From contig CAJWJQ010000012.1 in the NCBI GenBank assembly GCA_913041905.1, forward strand, positions 1-28,367: 28,367 nucleotides of DNA, given 5' to 3'. Below the pieces are notes generated by a model that ran no database searches, had not been told where the DNA came from, and was given only the letters and a program-made list of their open reading frames with translations. The position numbers and the translations under genes were made by a program. This DNA comes from GCA-2718845 sp913041905. Its GTDB lineage: Bacteria; Pseudomonadota; Gammaproteobacteria; GCA-002705445; GCA-002716945. Of the stretch, positions 1-7,221 are shown in pieces (position 1 is the first letter of the stretch; every line of letters starts with the position of its first letter).

Positions 1-50
1 AGAATAAAGACTTTTAGTAAATGATTTCTTTGGCTGTAAGAATTATCCAT
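1..50 (-). CDS. Possible 5' end of a truncated minus-strand gene
   Basis: An ATG at 50-48 opens a reading frame that stays open to the window edge and begins MDNSYSQRNHLLKVFI. It would follow nadC by 36 bases in the same direction, which fits this tightly packed operon. The only purine-rich stretch (AAGG) lies almost against the ATG, too close for a good ribosome site, and sixteen codons are too few to judge. A plus-strand frame ending at 24 is an equally weak alternative. I do not recognise a family. Confidence 0.25.
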   Translation of the reverse strand, partial: MDNSYSQRNHLLKVFI

Positions 51-86
51 ACCTTATTATATATAGAATATTTTGTTTTAACCATA

Positions 87-914
87 TTACCGTACCAGTA
101 ACGATATATTCAATGCGTGGATGTTTTTAGTTAATGCGCCAACAGAGATGAATGACACGCCTTTAATTGTATAATTTTTTATATTTTTTATAGTAATATT
201 ACCAGATACTTCAATAGGGGTATTTTTGGATAGTTTGATAGCTTTTTTTACTTGGCTGGGGGTAAAGTTGTCTAATAAGATTCTATTTAGCTTTAAATTA
301 TTGAATGCTTTTAACTCAGATAATGTTTTTGCTTCAGCTATAATTAACTTTTTTGATTTTTTAGCTGTTCTAATATATTCTTCAATATTTTTTATAAATT
401 TTAGGTGATTTTCTTTAATTAAAATAGACTCTTGAAGATTAGATCTATGAGGTTTACAACACATAAGACTACAAATATTGCCAATGGCATATTTCCAGCC
501 AGGCACTATTTTTCTCGTATATAAAAGTTTAATATTTTTATTTTTTATTTGATCTTGATATTTTTTGATATTACTGCAGATTCCAGACAATGTTTGTAAA
601 AAATTTAATGCTGTTCTTTCAGCTGTTAGAATAGATTTATTATTACCTTTTATGATACATACTGTTTTATTTTTTTTAATAAAATCCCCATCTTTGTATA
701 GCCATTTTATTTTTATTTTAGAGTTCACTTTTTTAAATACTTCATTCACCCAATCTATTCCACATAGCACCCCCTCTTCTTTAAAGATTATGACTGCGCT
801 AACTTCTATTTTATTTAGTAAACTGCTTGTAATATCTTTTTCCACACAATCTTCAGACAATGATGATTGAACATGTATTTGCAAAAGTTTTTTTTCTGTA
901 GCTGTTAATTTCAC
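87..914 (-). CDS. nadC: Nicotinate-nucleotide pyrophosphorylase (carboxylating), divergent
   Basis: NadC converts quinolinate and PRPP to nicotinate mononucleotide, CO2 and pyrophosphate in cytosolic NAD synthesis. At 275 residues it is close to the usual length. Visible family marks are ED...DIT (21-29), AERTALNFLQ (98-107, with substrate-binding Arg100), TRK (133-135), PHR (155-157), LIKENH (165-170), Glu194, Asp215, EVSGNI (235-240) and ISVGALTK (256-263). The start is GTG at 914, one base after the stop of the symporter gene, so the two are probably translationally coupled. Odd point: the segment between TRK and HR, normally KYAV..GGG.N, reads GNICSLMCCKP with no glycine triplet, and the Asp before TRK is Tyr. 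Spacing to HR and KENH is unchanged, so this looks like substitution, not frameshift. ModD, a NadC paralogue, also has PHR here, but the C-terminal SVGALT is NadC-like. Confidence 0.85.
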   Translation of the reverse strand: MKLTATEKKLLQIHVQSSLSEDCVEKDITSSLLNKIEVSAVIIFKEEGVLCGIDWVNEVFKKVNSKIKIKWLYKDGDFIKKNKTVCIIKGNNKSILTAERTALNFLQTLSGICSNIKKYQDQIKNKNIKLLYTRKIVPGWKYAIGNICSLMCCKPHRSNLQESILIKENHLKFIKNIEEYIRTAKKSKKLIIAEAKTLSELKAFNNLKLNRILLDNFTPSQVKKAIKLSKNTPIEVSGNITIKNIKNYTIKGVSFISVGALTKNIHALNISLLVR

Positions 915-915
915 T

Positions 916-2247
916 TTATTTATTCAATAAACTTTTTGTTTTAGAGAAAACAATTGGACTTAATAATATTAATGCAATTAAATTTGGTAGTGCCATTAAA
1001 CCATTCATAATATCTGCTATTAGCCATATTAAATTTAATTCTATTGTAGCACCTACAGGAATAACTATTATCCATAAAACTCGATATATAGTAGTTATAC
1101 CTTCACCAAAAATAAATTCAGCACATTTTTCTCCATAATAACTCCATCCTATTATTGTGCTAAAAGCAAAAAGAACTAATCCGATAATCACAATATATTT
1201 ACCAAGACCAGGCAGACCCTCATTAAATGCTAGCGAAGTTAAAGAAGCACCATTTATTCCTGATAGCCAGCTATTACTAATTAAAATTACAAAAGCAGTA
1301 ATTGTACATACAACCAAAGTATCTATTAATGGTTCCAGCATTGATATTGATCCTTGTTTAACAGGGTTATTAGTTCTAGCAGCTGCATGAGCTATTGGAG
1401 AACTACCCAAACCTGCTTCGTTAGAAAAAACACCTCTAGAGACACCAAATCTTATTGCCATCCAAATTGTTGCTCCAGCAAAACCTCCAGTTGCAGCAGT
1501 TGTTGTAAAAGCAGAGTTCACAATTAATAAAAAGATATCAGGTACAATAGAAATGTTTATAAAAATTATATATAAGCCTCCTAAAATATACACAGCTGAC
1601 ATTATAGGTACTAATTTAGCTGCAGTTTTCCCAATACTTTTTATTCCGCCTAATATTACAAGCATTACAAGAACAGCAATTGTAAAACCAATTGTTATTT
1701 GAGAAATATTAAACTCCGATGATAAAACTTGCGCAACTGAATTAGCTTGAACGCCATTACCAATACCAAAAGCTGCAATCATACCAAAAAAAGCAAATAA
1801 ATAAGCAAGGAAATGATATTTTTGGCTTAAACCATTTTTAATATAATACATTGGTCCACCCACATAATTTCCAGATGTATTTTTTTCCCTAAAATATATT
1901 GCTAGAAAAGCTTCAGCATATTTTGTAGCCATACCAAATAATGCTGTTATCCACATCCAAAAAATAGCACCTGGACCACCTAGAAAAATAGCAGTTGCAA
2001 CGCCTGCTATGTTACCTGTTCCTACAGTTGCAGATAATGCAGTCATTAAGGATTCAAATGATGAAATATCTCCATCATCTTTATCATCAGATTTCTTAAA
2101 TAATACTTTAAAACCATGTTTAAGATTTTTAATTGGATAAGCATGTAATCCAATCATTAAATAAATGCCAACACCTAAAAGGAAGAAAAGAGTTATTGGT
2201 CCCCAAATAAAACTACTAATTGAGTTTAATGTATTCTCTAAAGTCAT
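916..2247 (-). CDS. AGCS-family sodium:alanine/glycine symporter
   Basis: An inner-membrane carrier that imports alanine or glycine with sodium ions. The 443-residue length and roughly eleven hydrophobic segments fit the AGCS (AlsT/YaaJ/DagA) family. The family signature is clear: ATVGTGNIAGVATAIFLGGP, then FWMWITALFGMATKYAE at about residues 96-112, followed by GNYVGGPMYYI. Further on, SRGVFSNEAGLGSSPIAHA and IGWSYYGEKC are typical conserved loops. It overlaps the upstream unknown gene by four bases (ATGA) and is followed one base later by nadC, so the three form one transcription unit. The substrate (alanine, glycine or another small amino acid) cannot be decided from sequence. In a gene set with malyl-CoA lyase and malate thiokinase, glycine uptake would be sensible, but that is only inference. 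Confidence 0.93.
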   Translation of the reverse strand: MTLENTLNSISSFIWGPITLFFLLGVGIYLMIGLHAYPIKNLKHGFKVLFKKSDDKDDGDISSFESLMTALSATVGTGNIAGVATAIFLGGPGAIFWMWITALFGMATKYAEAFLAIYFREKNTSGNYVGGPMYYIKNGLSQKYHFLAYLFAFFGMIAAFGIGNGVQANSVAQVLSSEFNISQITIGFTIAVLVMLVILGGIKSIGKTAAKLVPIMSAVYILGGLYIIFINISIVPDIFLLIVNSAFTTTAATGGFAGATIWMAIRFGVSRGVFSNEAGLGSSPIAHAAARTNNPVKQGSISMLEPLIDTLVVCTITAFVILISNSWLSGINGASLTSLAFNEGLPGLGKYIVIIGLVLFAFSTIIGWSYYGEKCAEFIFGEGITTIYRVLWIIVIPVGATIELNLIWLIADIMNGLMALPNLIALILLSPIVFSKTKSLLNK

Positions 2248-3398
2248 TTTTTATAAAATATATTTATTAAATTTTGCCTGTTGTCATTTTCTATCTGCAA
2301 CTCTTTAAATATTATATCTGAATAATGAGGTATATTAATTCCTTTGTTATGTTTTGTTGCTACAATCGATGAGTATTGCCCATGTTCAAGGTTAGGAATA
2401 GATGAAATAATGCTATTGGTAAATTCTTTATTATTAAATGATTTATCCTGCATGATTAAAACACCATTTCTATTTAAATTATTAAAAGATTTTTTTATAC
2501 AATCCTTTTTAAAATCTTCAGATTCATTTTCAAAAATATTCAACATGCTTATAACATCAAAGTTATTACTTGTGTTTGGAAATTTATCTTGATGTGACAT
2601 TATATGCATTTTTTCATCAAACCCTTTGCCTATATATTTTTTGATATCAGTTATATTTAAATCATCATTTATTATTTGAGTTGTACTATTTATAGTTATG
2701 TAATCACTCATTAAAATTTCTGATGTTAATAAAATATCTCCATGTATATCACAATAGCTAATACCTTTTTTCCTACCGAAGTAATTAATAATTATCTGCT
2801 CCACAATTGCACTCATTGTTCCATTTTTGTGATGCCTTGCTATTCTTTTATTAACGTAAGGGTTATCTTTGCTTTTAATATTATTTGACTCATAATCAAA
2901 CAAATAATTTAAAGTACTATTTTTTTTCGGAGGTTCTTTTTTACCTATTCTAATAGACATTACCCCGTCATTTTCAGCCCAAATATTACTTTCCCCCCAC
3001 CATTTTTGTCTACTTTGAAATATCACTTCTAGCGAACTTCTTGACCAATAATTTTTTTCTACTCCTTGTCTTTCAGCATACACAGGTAGTATAACCGCAC
3101 CACCTTTATCTACTAAATACATAAGATGACGTAGAAACGCAGCCCCCCAATTATTTGCAAATAGCGGAAAACTTATACCAATATATATTCTATGAAAAAT
3201 ATTTTTCTCAAATGGATAATAAATGGATGATATTTCATGGTTTGATGGAGTGGAATGAAAAATATTAGAGTCACATGATAAACTAACAAGGTTGACGCTA
3301 GGTTTAATCATCCCATGTTTGTCGCGAATATCTGAACAATAGTAATCAACATCTTCTTTAATATACCGTTTAGACCTATGTATGATAATATCAACCAT
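2244..3398 (-). CDS. Unknown protein with methyltransferase-like segments
   Basis: I cannot name this 384-residue soluble protein. It has no signal peptide or membrane segment. The C-terminal half looks like a decayed class I SAM methyltransferase: GISYCDIHGDILLT sits where motif I would be, NNFDVISMLNIFE resembles motif IV, and LNRNGVLIMQDK resembles the following strand. The expected glycine-rich loop is absent, so SAM binding is doubtful. The N-terminal half has a similar strand-like block (FLRHLMYLVDKGGAVILPVY) followed by a tryptophan-rich part with YWSRSSLE and AENDGVMSIR, possibly a partial internal duplication. It is the first gene of the operon with the AGCS symporter (ATGA overlap) and nadC. 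A TATAAT-like hexamer lies only seven bases before its ATG, so its mRNA may be leaderless. Confidence 0.75.
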   Translation of the reverse strand: MVDIIIHRSKRYIKEDVDYYCSDIRDKHGMIKPSVNLVSLSCDSNIFHSTPSNHEISSIYYPFEKNIFHRIYIGISFPLFANNWGAAFLRHLMYLVDKGGAVILPVYAERQGVEKNYWSRSSLEVIFQSRQKWWGESNIWAENDGVMSIRIGKKEPPKKNSTLNYLFDYESNNIKSKDNPYVNKRIARHHKNGTMSAIVEQIIINYFGRKKGISYCDIHGDILLTSEILMSDYITINSTTQIINDDLNITDIKKYIGKGFDEKMHIMSHQDKFPNTSNNFDVISMLNIFENESEDFKKDCIKKSFNNLNRNGVLIMQDKSFNNKEFTNSIISSIPNLEHGQYSSIVATKHNKGINIPHYSDIIFKELQIENDNRQNLINIFYKK

Positions 3399-3468
3399 TT
3401 AATAGATTATATAAAATAAAACCTATATTCTGTAATATAATTTTAACAAAAATTTAATAAAATTTTGC

Positions 3469-3496
3469 TTTACAATAATTTCTGATAAATTATTAT
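3469..3496 (+). promoter_or_regulatory. Candidate sigma70 promoter for the PiT-like/porin operon
   Basis: TTTACA (3469-3474) and TATTAT (3491-3496) are separated by 16 bases, in the 160-base gap that divides the minus-strand operon from the PiT-like gene. The background is very AT-rich, so chance matches are common; the support is position and spacing. No Pho box was recognised in the gap. Confidence 0.35.
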
Positions 3497-3504
3497 TCTC
3501 ATAT

Positions 3505-3519
3505 AAGACTAATAGTCTT
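3505..3519. repeat. Inverted repeat AAGACT-AAT-AGTCTT
   Basis: A perfect 6-base dyad with a 3-base centre lies just downstream of the candidate -10 element and about 40 bases before the PiT-like start codon. There is no T-run after it, so it is not a terminator. An operator for a dimeric repressor is possible; the regulator is unknown. Confidence 0.35.
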
Positions 3520-3558
3520 TAGAAGTTTATAAATTGAGGTTTAATTTCAAGGGGTCTC

Positions 3559-4515
3559 ATGGAACTTAGTATAGTTTGGATGTATTTAGGGTTTTTTCTT
3601 GCAGCTTACTCAGTTATTGCAAATGACTCTATTCAAACACTAGGAACATTTCTTTCTGCCAATAAAGAAGATTTTGCTTGGTATAATCTATGGTTTGCAG
3701 CTTCAATTATGCTAGTTTTTACCATTACTTATGGTTGGTATTTTTACGATGGCGATATTTCATATGAAAGATTAACACAAATTCCTCATCAGAAAATTCA
3801 ATGGTACCATGCCCTTGCTCCAGGTATTTTACTTTTTTTAACACGTGCCGGCATCCCAGTCTCCACAACCTTTTTAGTTTTATCAGCTTTTGCAACTGTA
3901 ACCGTTCTTGAGCAAATGCTTATGAAATCTATTATTGGTTATGGTGTAGCTGCTATATCAGCATATCTTATATGGGTTATCTTAGAAAGATTCATTAATG
4001 AAAAAGAAGATCATCCAACGCATAGAAAATTTTGGAGAGTAAGCCAGTGGATAACTAGCGGTTGGTTATGGTTTGCATGGCTACAACATGATATGGCAAA
4101 CATTGCAGTTTTTTTACCTAGAAAATTAATGTTTGGTGATTTATTAATAGTGTTAGTTTCCACCACTCTAATACTCGGATACGTTTTTTATACAGGTGGG
4201 GGAAAAATTCAAGAAGTAGTAATTAGCAAACATGGCGCAAGATTCTCAAGATCCACTACCATCATTAATCTTGTTTATGCTTTTGTTTTATTCTTCTTTA
4301 AAGAGCTTAATAATCTACCAATGTCCACAACTTGGGTTTTTGTTGGGTTATTGTCGGGACGAGAATTAGCTATCTCATCTGTAATTGACGATTATCGTTT
4401 TAAATATGTATTCCCAATTATTGCAAAAGATTTTGGTAAAATGATATTTGGGCTAGGAGCAAGTGTTGCGATTGTTCTTATAATTCATAAAGTGATTGTG
4501 CCTAATGGTCTATAA
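3559..4515 (+). CDS. Divergent PiT/Pho-4-like membrane permease
   Basis: A 318-residue integral membrane protein with about eight hydrophobic segments. It shows the two-fold repeated signature of PiT inorganic phosphate transporters in altered form. In the first half, IANDSIQTLGTF stands for the usual GANDVANA..G motif, followed by GIPVSTTFLVLSAF. In the second half, QHDMANIAVFLP stands for the second AND motif, followed by LPMSTTWVFVGLLSGRE. PiT carriers move phosphate, often as a neutral metal-phosphate complex, with H+ or Na+; whether this shorter protein has that substrate is inferred. A strong AAGGGG lies before the ATG. The porin gene begins within its last codons, and mgtE follows, so a joint phosphate/divalent-cation role is conceivable but unproven. 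Confidence 0.7.
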   Translation: MELSIVWMYLGFFLAAYSVIANDSIQTLGTFLSANKEDFAWYNLWFAASIMLVFTITYGWYFYDGDISYERLTQIPHQKIQWYHALAPGILLFLTRAGIPVSTTFLVLSAFATVTVLEQMLMKSIIGYGVAAISAYLIWVILERFINEKEDHPTHRKFWRVSQWITSGWLWFAWLQHDMANIAVFLPRKLMFGDLLIVLVSTTLILGYVFYTGGGKIQEVVISKHGARFSRSTTIINLVYAFVLFFFKELNNLPMSTTWVFVGLLSGRELAISSVIDDYRFKYVFPIIAKDFGKMIFGLGASVAIVLIIHKVIVPNGL

Positions 4516-5620
4516 GAAAATATTTCACAAATTATTCACTCTTATAATATTTATAAATATAATTTTTAACTCTAACATAGTGTTTGCAGAAACTAGAATT
4601 AATAAGAAAAATCTACCAGAGGTTATTTTCTACGGCAGATTATGGGCACAGTATGATGTGTCAGATCATTCAACTAATAATAATAACAAAATTTCAAGCA
4701 TTAGAGATGATGAGGGCATGGGTAGAATTGGAATTAAAGGAAAATCCTTTATAAAAAATGGCTATGCGTTAAATTATAAAATTGAATATGCGATAGATAT
4801 TGGAGATTCCTGGGCAACCAGTGACAGTACAAACTGTAATACTGATGCTAATGGTAAATCTCCTTGTAATACTTTTGCCCTTAAACAAGGATGGCTTGGT
4901 TTTTTAACTCCGTTTGGACAATTTAAATTTGGATCACTTGAATCCCCGTATAAGTATTTCGCAAAACATGATTTATTTCACGATACAATTACACAAGCAC
5001 GTGATGCTAGAATGATTTCACAAGGATCCATGGCGCATAGCTCATACTGGAGAGAGTCAATGCTTTATGAATTAAAGCTTGGTGACTTTAGTTTTGCCGC
5101 TATCTATGGTTTTGGCGAAGGCACAAGCAATAACGTTACAAAACAAGATACTGGCATTGGCATAGAATATAAAAATTTATTTGTACCTGGTTTAAGTATT
5201 ACTTATGCGAGAAATCAAGACAACAGTGTAACTGGCACAGGCAATCAAAACTATAATGAAAAATATACAATTACTAAAAATTTCCATATAGAAGGAAACC
5301 GCAGAATTATAGTTTGGTATATGCATGAAGATATTGGCTTAGACAGTAAAATGTTCACTGGAGGCAATTATGATGGTGAAGCAGATTGGTATGGTATTAG
5401 ATATAAATCTGGGCCAATGGAATTTCAGTATTCATATGGTGATACTGATGCTAGCCAAGGAGCAAGTTATAATAGAGACGGTTATAATATTGGGATGAAA
5501 TATAAACTATCTAAAACATCTAGTATATATCTTGGACACTCGTCAAGCGATGCCGGATCAGGAGATGGCATAAATGAAGACATCGAATCTACAATGATAG
5601 GGTTAAGGTACGATTTCTAA
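4505..5620 (+). CDS. Outer-membrane trimeric-type porin
   Basis: A 371-residue beta-barrel porin that would let small solutes cross the outer membrane. The first 28 residues are a signal peptide (basic MVYKK, long hydrophobic stretch, likely cleavage after VFA). The mature protein starts with VIFYGRLWAQYD, the standard first strand of Gram-negative porins, has GRIGIKGKSF and FGQFKFGSLESP motifs, alternating aromatic strands throughout, and ends in GLRYDF with the C-terminal Phe needed for barrel assembly. Two cysteines (CNTDANGKSPC) in a loop could form a disulfide. I start it at the ATG at 4505; a TTG three codons earlier (4496) is possible but would only add three residues. The ATG lies inside the end of the PiT-like gene (11-base overlap), which suggests coupled translation and a shared uptake role. 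Ion preference cannot be read from sequence. Confidence 0.9.
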   Translation: MVYKKIFHKLFTLIIFINIIFNSNIVFAETRINKKNLPEVIFYGRLWAQYDVSDHSTNNNNKISSIRDDEGMGRIGIKGKSFIKNGYALNYKIEYAIDIGDSWATSDSTNCNTDANGKSPCNTFALKQGWLGFLTPFGQFKFGSLESPYKYFAKHDLFHDTITQARDARMISQGSMAHSSYWRESMLYELKLGDFSFAAIYGFGEGTSNNVTKQDTGIGIEYKNLFVPGLSITYARNQDNSVTGTGNQNYNEKYTITKNFHIEGNRRIIVWYMHEDIGLDSKMFTGGNYDGEADWYGIRYKSGPMEFQYSYGDTDASQGASYNRDGYNIGMKYKLSKTSSIYLGHSSSDAGSGDGINEDIESTMIGLRYDF

Positions 5621-5690
5621 ATACAAATATCTCTATCGTAATATAAACCTCTTCTATAAATTATAAGTTTATTTAAATAAAAAATTTGCA

Positions 5691-5706
5691 ACCTATAGCA
5701 ATAGGT
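5691..5706. repeat. Inverted repeat ACCTAT-AGCA-ATAGGT before mgtE
   Basis: A perfect 6-base stem with a 4-base loop lies 13 bases upstream of the mgtE start. It is not followed by a T-run. It could be an operator or a small leader hairpin. The 99-base gap before mgtE is too short for a full M-box magnesium riboswitch, and I see no M-box motifs in it. Confidence 0.35.
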
Positions 5707-5719
5707 AGATAATATATGC

Positions 5720-7087
5720 ATGGAAGCAAAAACCCAAACAAAAGAAAACACTATTACGCTTGATGAACTCACTTCGGTTTTAGACAGTGGTGCAATAATT
5801 AAGGCGCGTAATTTATTGAATTCGTTATACCCATCTGAAATAGCTGACGTCATAGAAAGCTCGCCTAGAAATAGAAGAGACTTGATATGGAATCTAGTAA
5901 CAAATCATAACAGAGGTGAAACTTTGGCTGAATTAAGCGAAGAAGTCAGAGGAAATTTATTGGATGAACTTATAGATGAAAGCGGTACTGAAGGCCTTGC
6001 AAAAATTGCCGAGAATTTGGACACTGATGATTTGGCTGACATTATACAATCACTACCAAAGAATTTAATTACTAAAACAATAAAGAGTTTAGATAAGCAA
6101 AACCAAGATAGACTCGCTAAGGTTTTATCATTTTCTGATGATACTGCTGGCGGTCTTATGAATACAGATACAATTAATGTTCGATCAAGCGTTACCGTGG
6201 AAGTGCTTCTTAAATACCTTAGAAGATTAAAAAAATTGCCAGAGCAAACTGACATTGTTTTTGTTACAGATATTATGGATAAGTATTTTGGCTATGTTTC
6301 TATACAAGATTTATTAGTAGCAAACACAGGATCATTAGTATCTGAGATTATGACTGAGGACACTAATATTATTGATACAGATATGGATACACATGAAGTT
6401 GCTAGAATATTTGAAAACCATGATTTAGTATCTGCAGCCGTTGTTAATAAAGAGGGAATATTGTTGGGAAGAATTACTATTGATGATGTAGTGGATATTA
6501 TACGAGATGAAGCAGATGAGTCTGTATTAAACATGGCAGGATTGAATAAAGAGGATGATATTTTTGCCCCAATTATACAGAGCACCAAAAGAAGAACAAT
6601 ATGGCTTGGAGCAAACTTAATTACTGCGGTACTTGCAGCGGCAGCAATAGGAATATTTGAAGCTACTATAGAAAAAGTAGTTACTCTTGCAATACTTATG
6701 CCAATAGTTGCTAGCATGGGAGGTATTGCAGGCATGCAAAGTTTGGCTCTTGTTATGAGATTTCAAGCTACAAACCAGATAGGGATAACAAACTCTAAAC
6801 TTTTAATATTTAAAGAGGCATCGATAGGTGTTTTAAATGGTATTTTATGGTCTTCAATCGTAGCATCTGCAGTTTATTTTTGGTTTAATAGCATTTTTCT
6901 AGCATTAGTTATTGCTGCAGCATTAATGATTAATTTAATTATAGGAGCAATAAGTGGAGTTAGTTTGCCCCTAATTCTAAGAAGGTTAAATATAGACCCC
7001 GCTTTAGCAGGGGGCGTTATTTTGACAACTATCACTGATATTATCGGTTTTATTTCGTTGCTTGGAATAGCAACATTAATGATGTAA
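5720..7087 (+). CDS. mgtE: Magnesium channel/transporter MgtE
   Basis: MgtE is a dimeric inner-membrane Mg2+ channel gated by cytosolic Mg2+ binding. The 455 residues show the full layout: a helical N domain (about 15-130) with repeated acidic DDLADIIQSLP and TAGGLMNTD, two CBS motifs (about 135-260) including SEIMTEDTN and DDVVDIIRDEADE, the connecting helix, and a five-helix membrane domain from about 290. The pore aspartate in LTTITDIIGF (Asp440) is present. The usual GG-N-x-G motif reads GGIAGMQSL, with Ile336 in place of the Asn, a noticeable change next to the pore. It lies 99 bases after the porin and may belong to the same transcript or have its own promoter. Identity is certain; the effect of the substitution is not. 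Confidence 0.95.
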   Translation: MEAKTQTKENTITLDELTSVLDSGAIIKARNLLNSLYPSEIADVIESSPRNRRDLIWNLVTNHNRGETLAELSEEVRGNLLDELIDESGTEGLAKIAENLDTDDLADIIQSLPKNLITKTIKSLDKQNQDRLAKVLSFSDDTAGGLMNTDTINVRSSVTVEVLLKYLRRLKKLPEQTDIVFVTDIMDKYFGYVSIQDLLVANTGSLVSEIMTEDTNIIDTDMDTHEVARIFENHDLVSAAVVNKEGILLGRITIDDVVDIIRDEADESVLNMAGLNKEDDIFAPIIQSTKRRTIWLGANLITAVLAAAAIGIFEATIEKVVTLAILMPIVASMGGIAGMQSLALVMRFQATNQIGITNSKLLIFKEASIGVLNGILWSSIVASAVYFWFNSIFLALVIAAALMINLIIGAISGVSLPLILRRLNIDPALAGGVILTTITDIIGFISLLGIATLMM

Positions 7088-7123
7088 ATCTACATTAGAA
7101 TATTAAATAATTCTTATATTTGT

Positions 7124-7143
7124 TTATCTACAGGTTATACACA
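7124..7143 (+). promoter_or_regulatory. Tandem DnaA-box-like sites upstream of nrdA
   Basis: TTATACACA (7135-7143) matches the DnaA consensus TTATNCACA exactly. TTATCTACA (7124-7132), in the same orientation and 11 bases upstream (one helical turn), has one mismatch. In E. coli, DnaA binds the nrdAB promoter and links nucleotide reduction to replication, so the location is meaningful. Binding here is inference from sequence and position. Confidence 0.55.
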
Positions 7144-7160
7144 TGTTTTAAACAAAAAAA

Positions 7161-7176
7161 ACACAATATATTGTGT
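7161..7176 (+). promoter_or_regulatory. NrdR box 1
   Basis: ACACAATATATTGTGT is a perfect 16-base palindrome that matches the NrdR-box consensus. NrdR is the (d)ATP-sensing repressor of ribonucleotide reductase genes. It lies upstream of the -35 element, and its centre is 32 bases (three helical turns) from that of box 2, the usual pairing for NrdR. Confidence 0.9.
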
Positions 7177-7186
7177 TTCCAAATCA

Positions 7187-7214
7187 TTACAACCACAATA
7201 ATTAGTGTTATAAT
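7187..7214 (+). promoter_or_regulatory. nrdA promoter
   Basis: TTACAA (7187-7192) and a consensus TATAAT (7209-7214) are 16 bases apart. The spacer is exactly NrdR box 2, so NrdR bound there should block RNA polymerase. Transcription would start near 7221, giving a leader of about 80 bases. Confidence 0.75.
7193..7208 (+). promoter_or_regulatory. NrdR box 2
   Basis: CCACAATAATTAGTGT is an imperfect NrdR box (CACAAT...A.TGTG-like dyad with a few mismatches) that fills the spacer between the -35 and -10 hexamers. It pairs with the perfect box three helical turns upstream, the arrangement known for NrdR-controlled nrd operons. Confidence 0.8.
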
Positions 7215-7221
7215 TTACTGG

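Noticed and set aside
1..24. Plus-strand gene end (seven codons and TGA)
   Set aside because: Too short to support, and the neighbouring operon runs on the other strand.
444..512. A compensated double frameshift in nadC
   Set aside because: Spacing from TRK to HR and KENH equals that of normal NadC, and the other frames of this stretch do not restore the KYAV..GGG motif.
3399..3558. A Pho box before the PiT-like gene
   Set aside because: No CTGTCAT-type direct repeat with the required spacing is present.
4496..4504. TTG as the porin start, three codons before the ATG
   Set aside because: The ATG at 4505 gives a standard signal peptide and needs no rare start codon; the three extra residues add nothing recognisable.
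5621..5719. A magnesium (M-box) riboswitch before mgtE
   Set aside because: The 99-base gap is too short and has only a small hairpin; no M-box conserved blocks are seen.
6292..6735. Long antisense ORF within mgtE, and other antisense ORFs inside nadC, mtkA, ilvD and mpl
   Set aside because: They lie wholly within well-supported genes, have no family motifs and show the composition expected of reversed codons.
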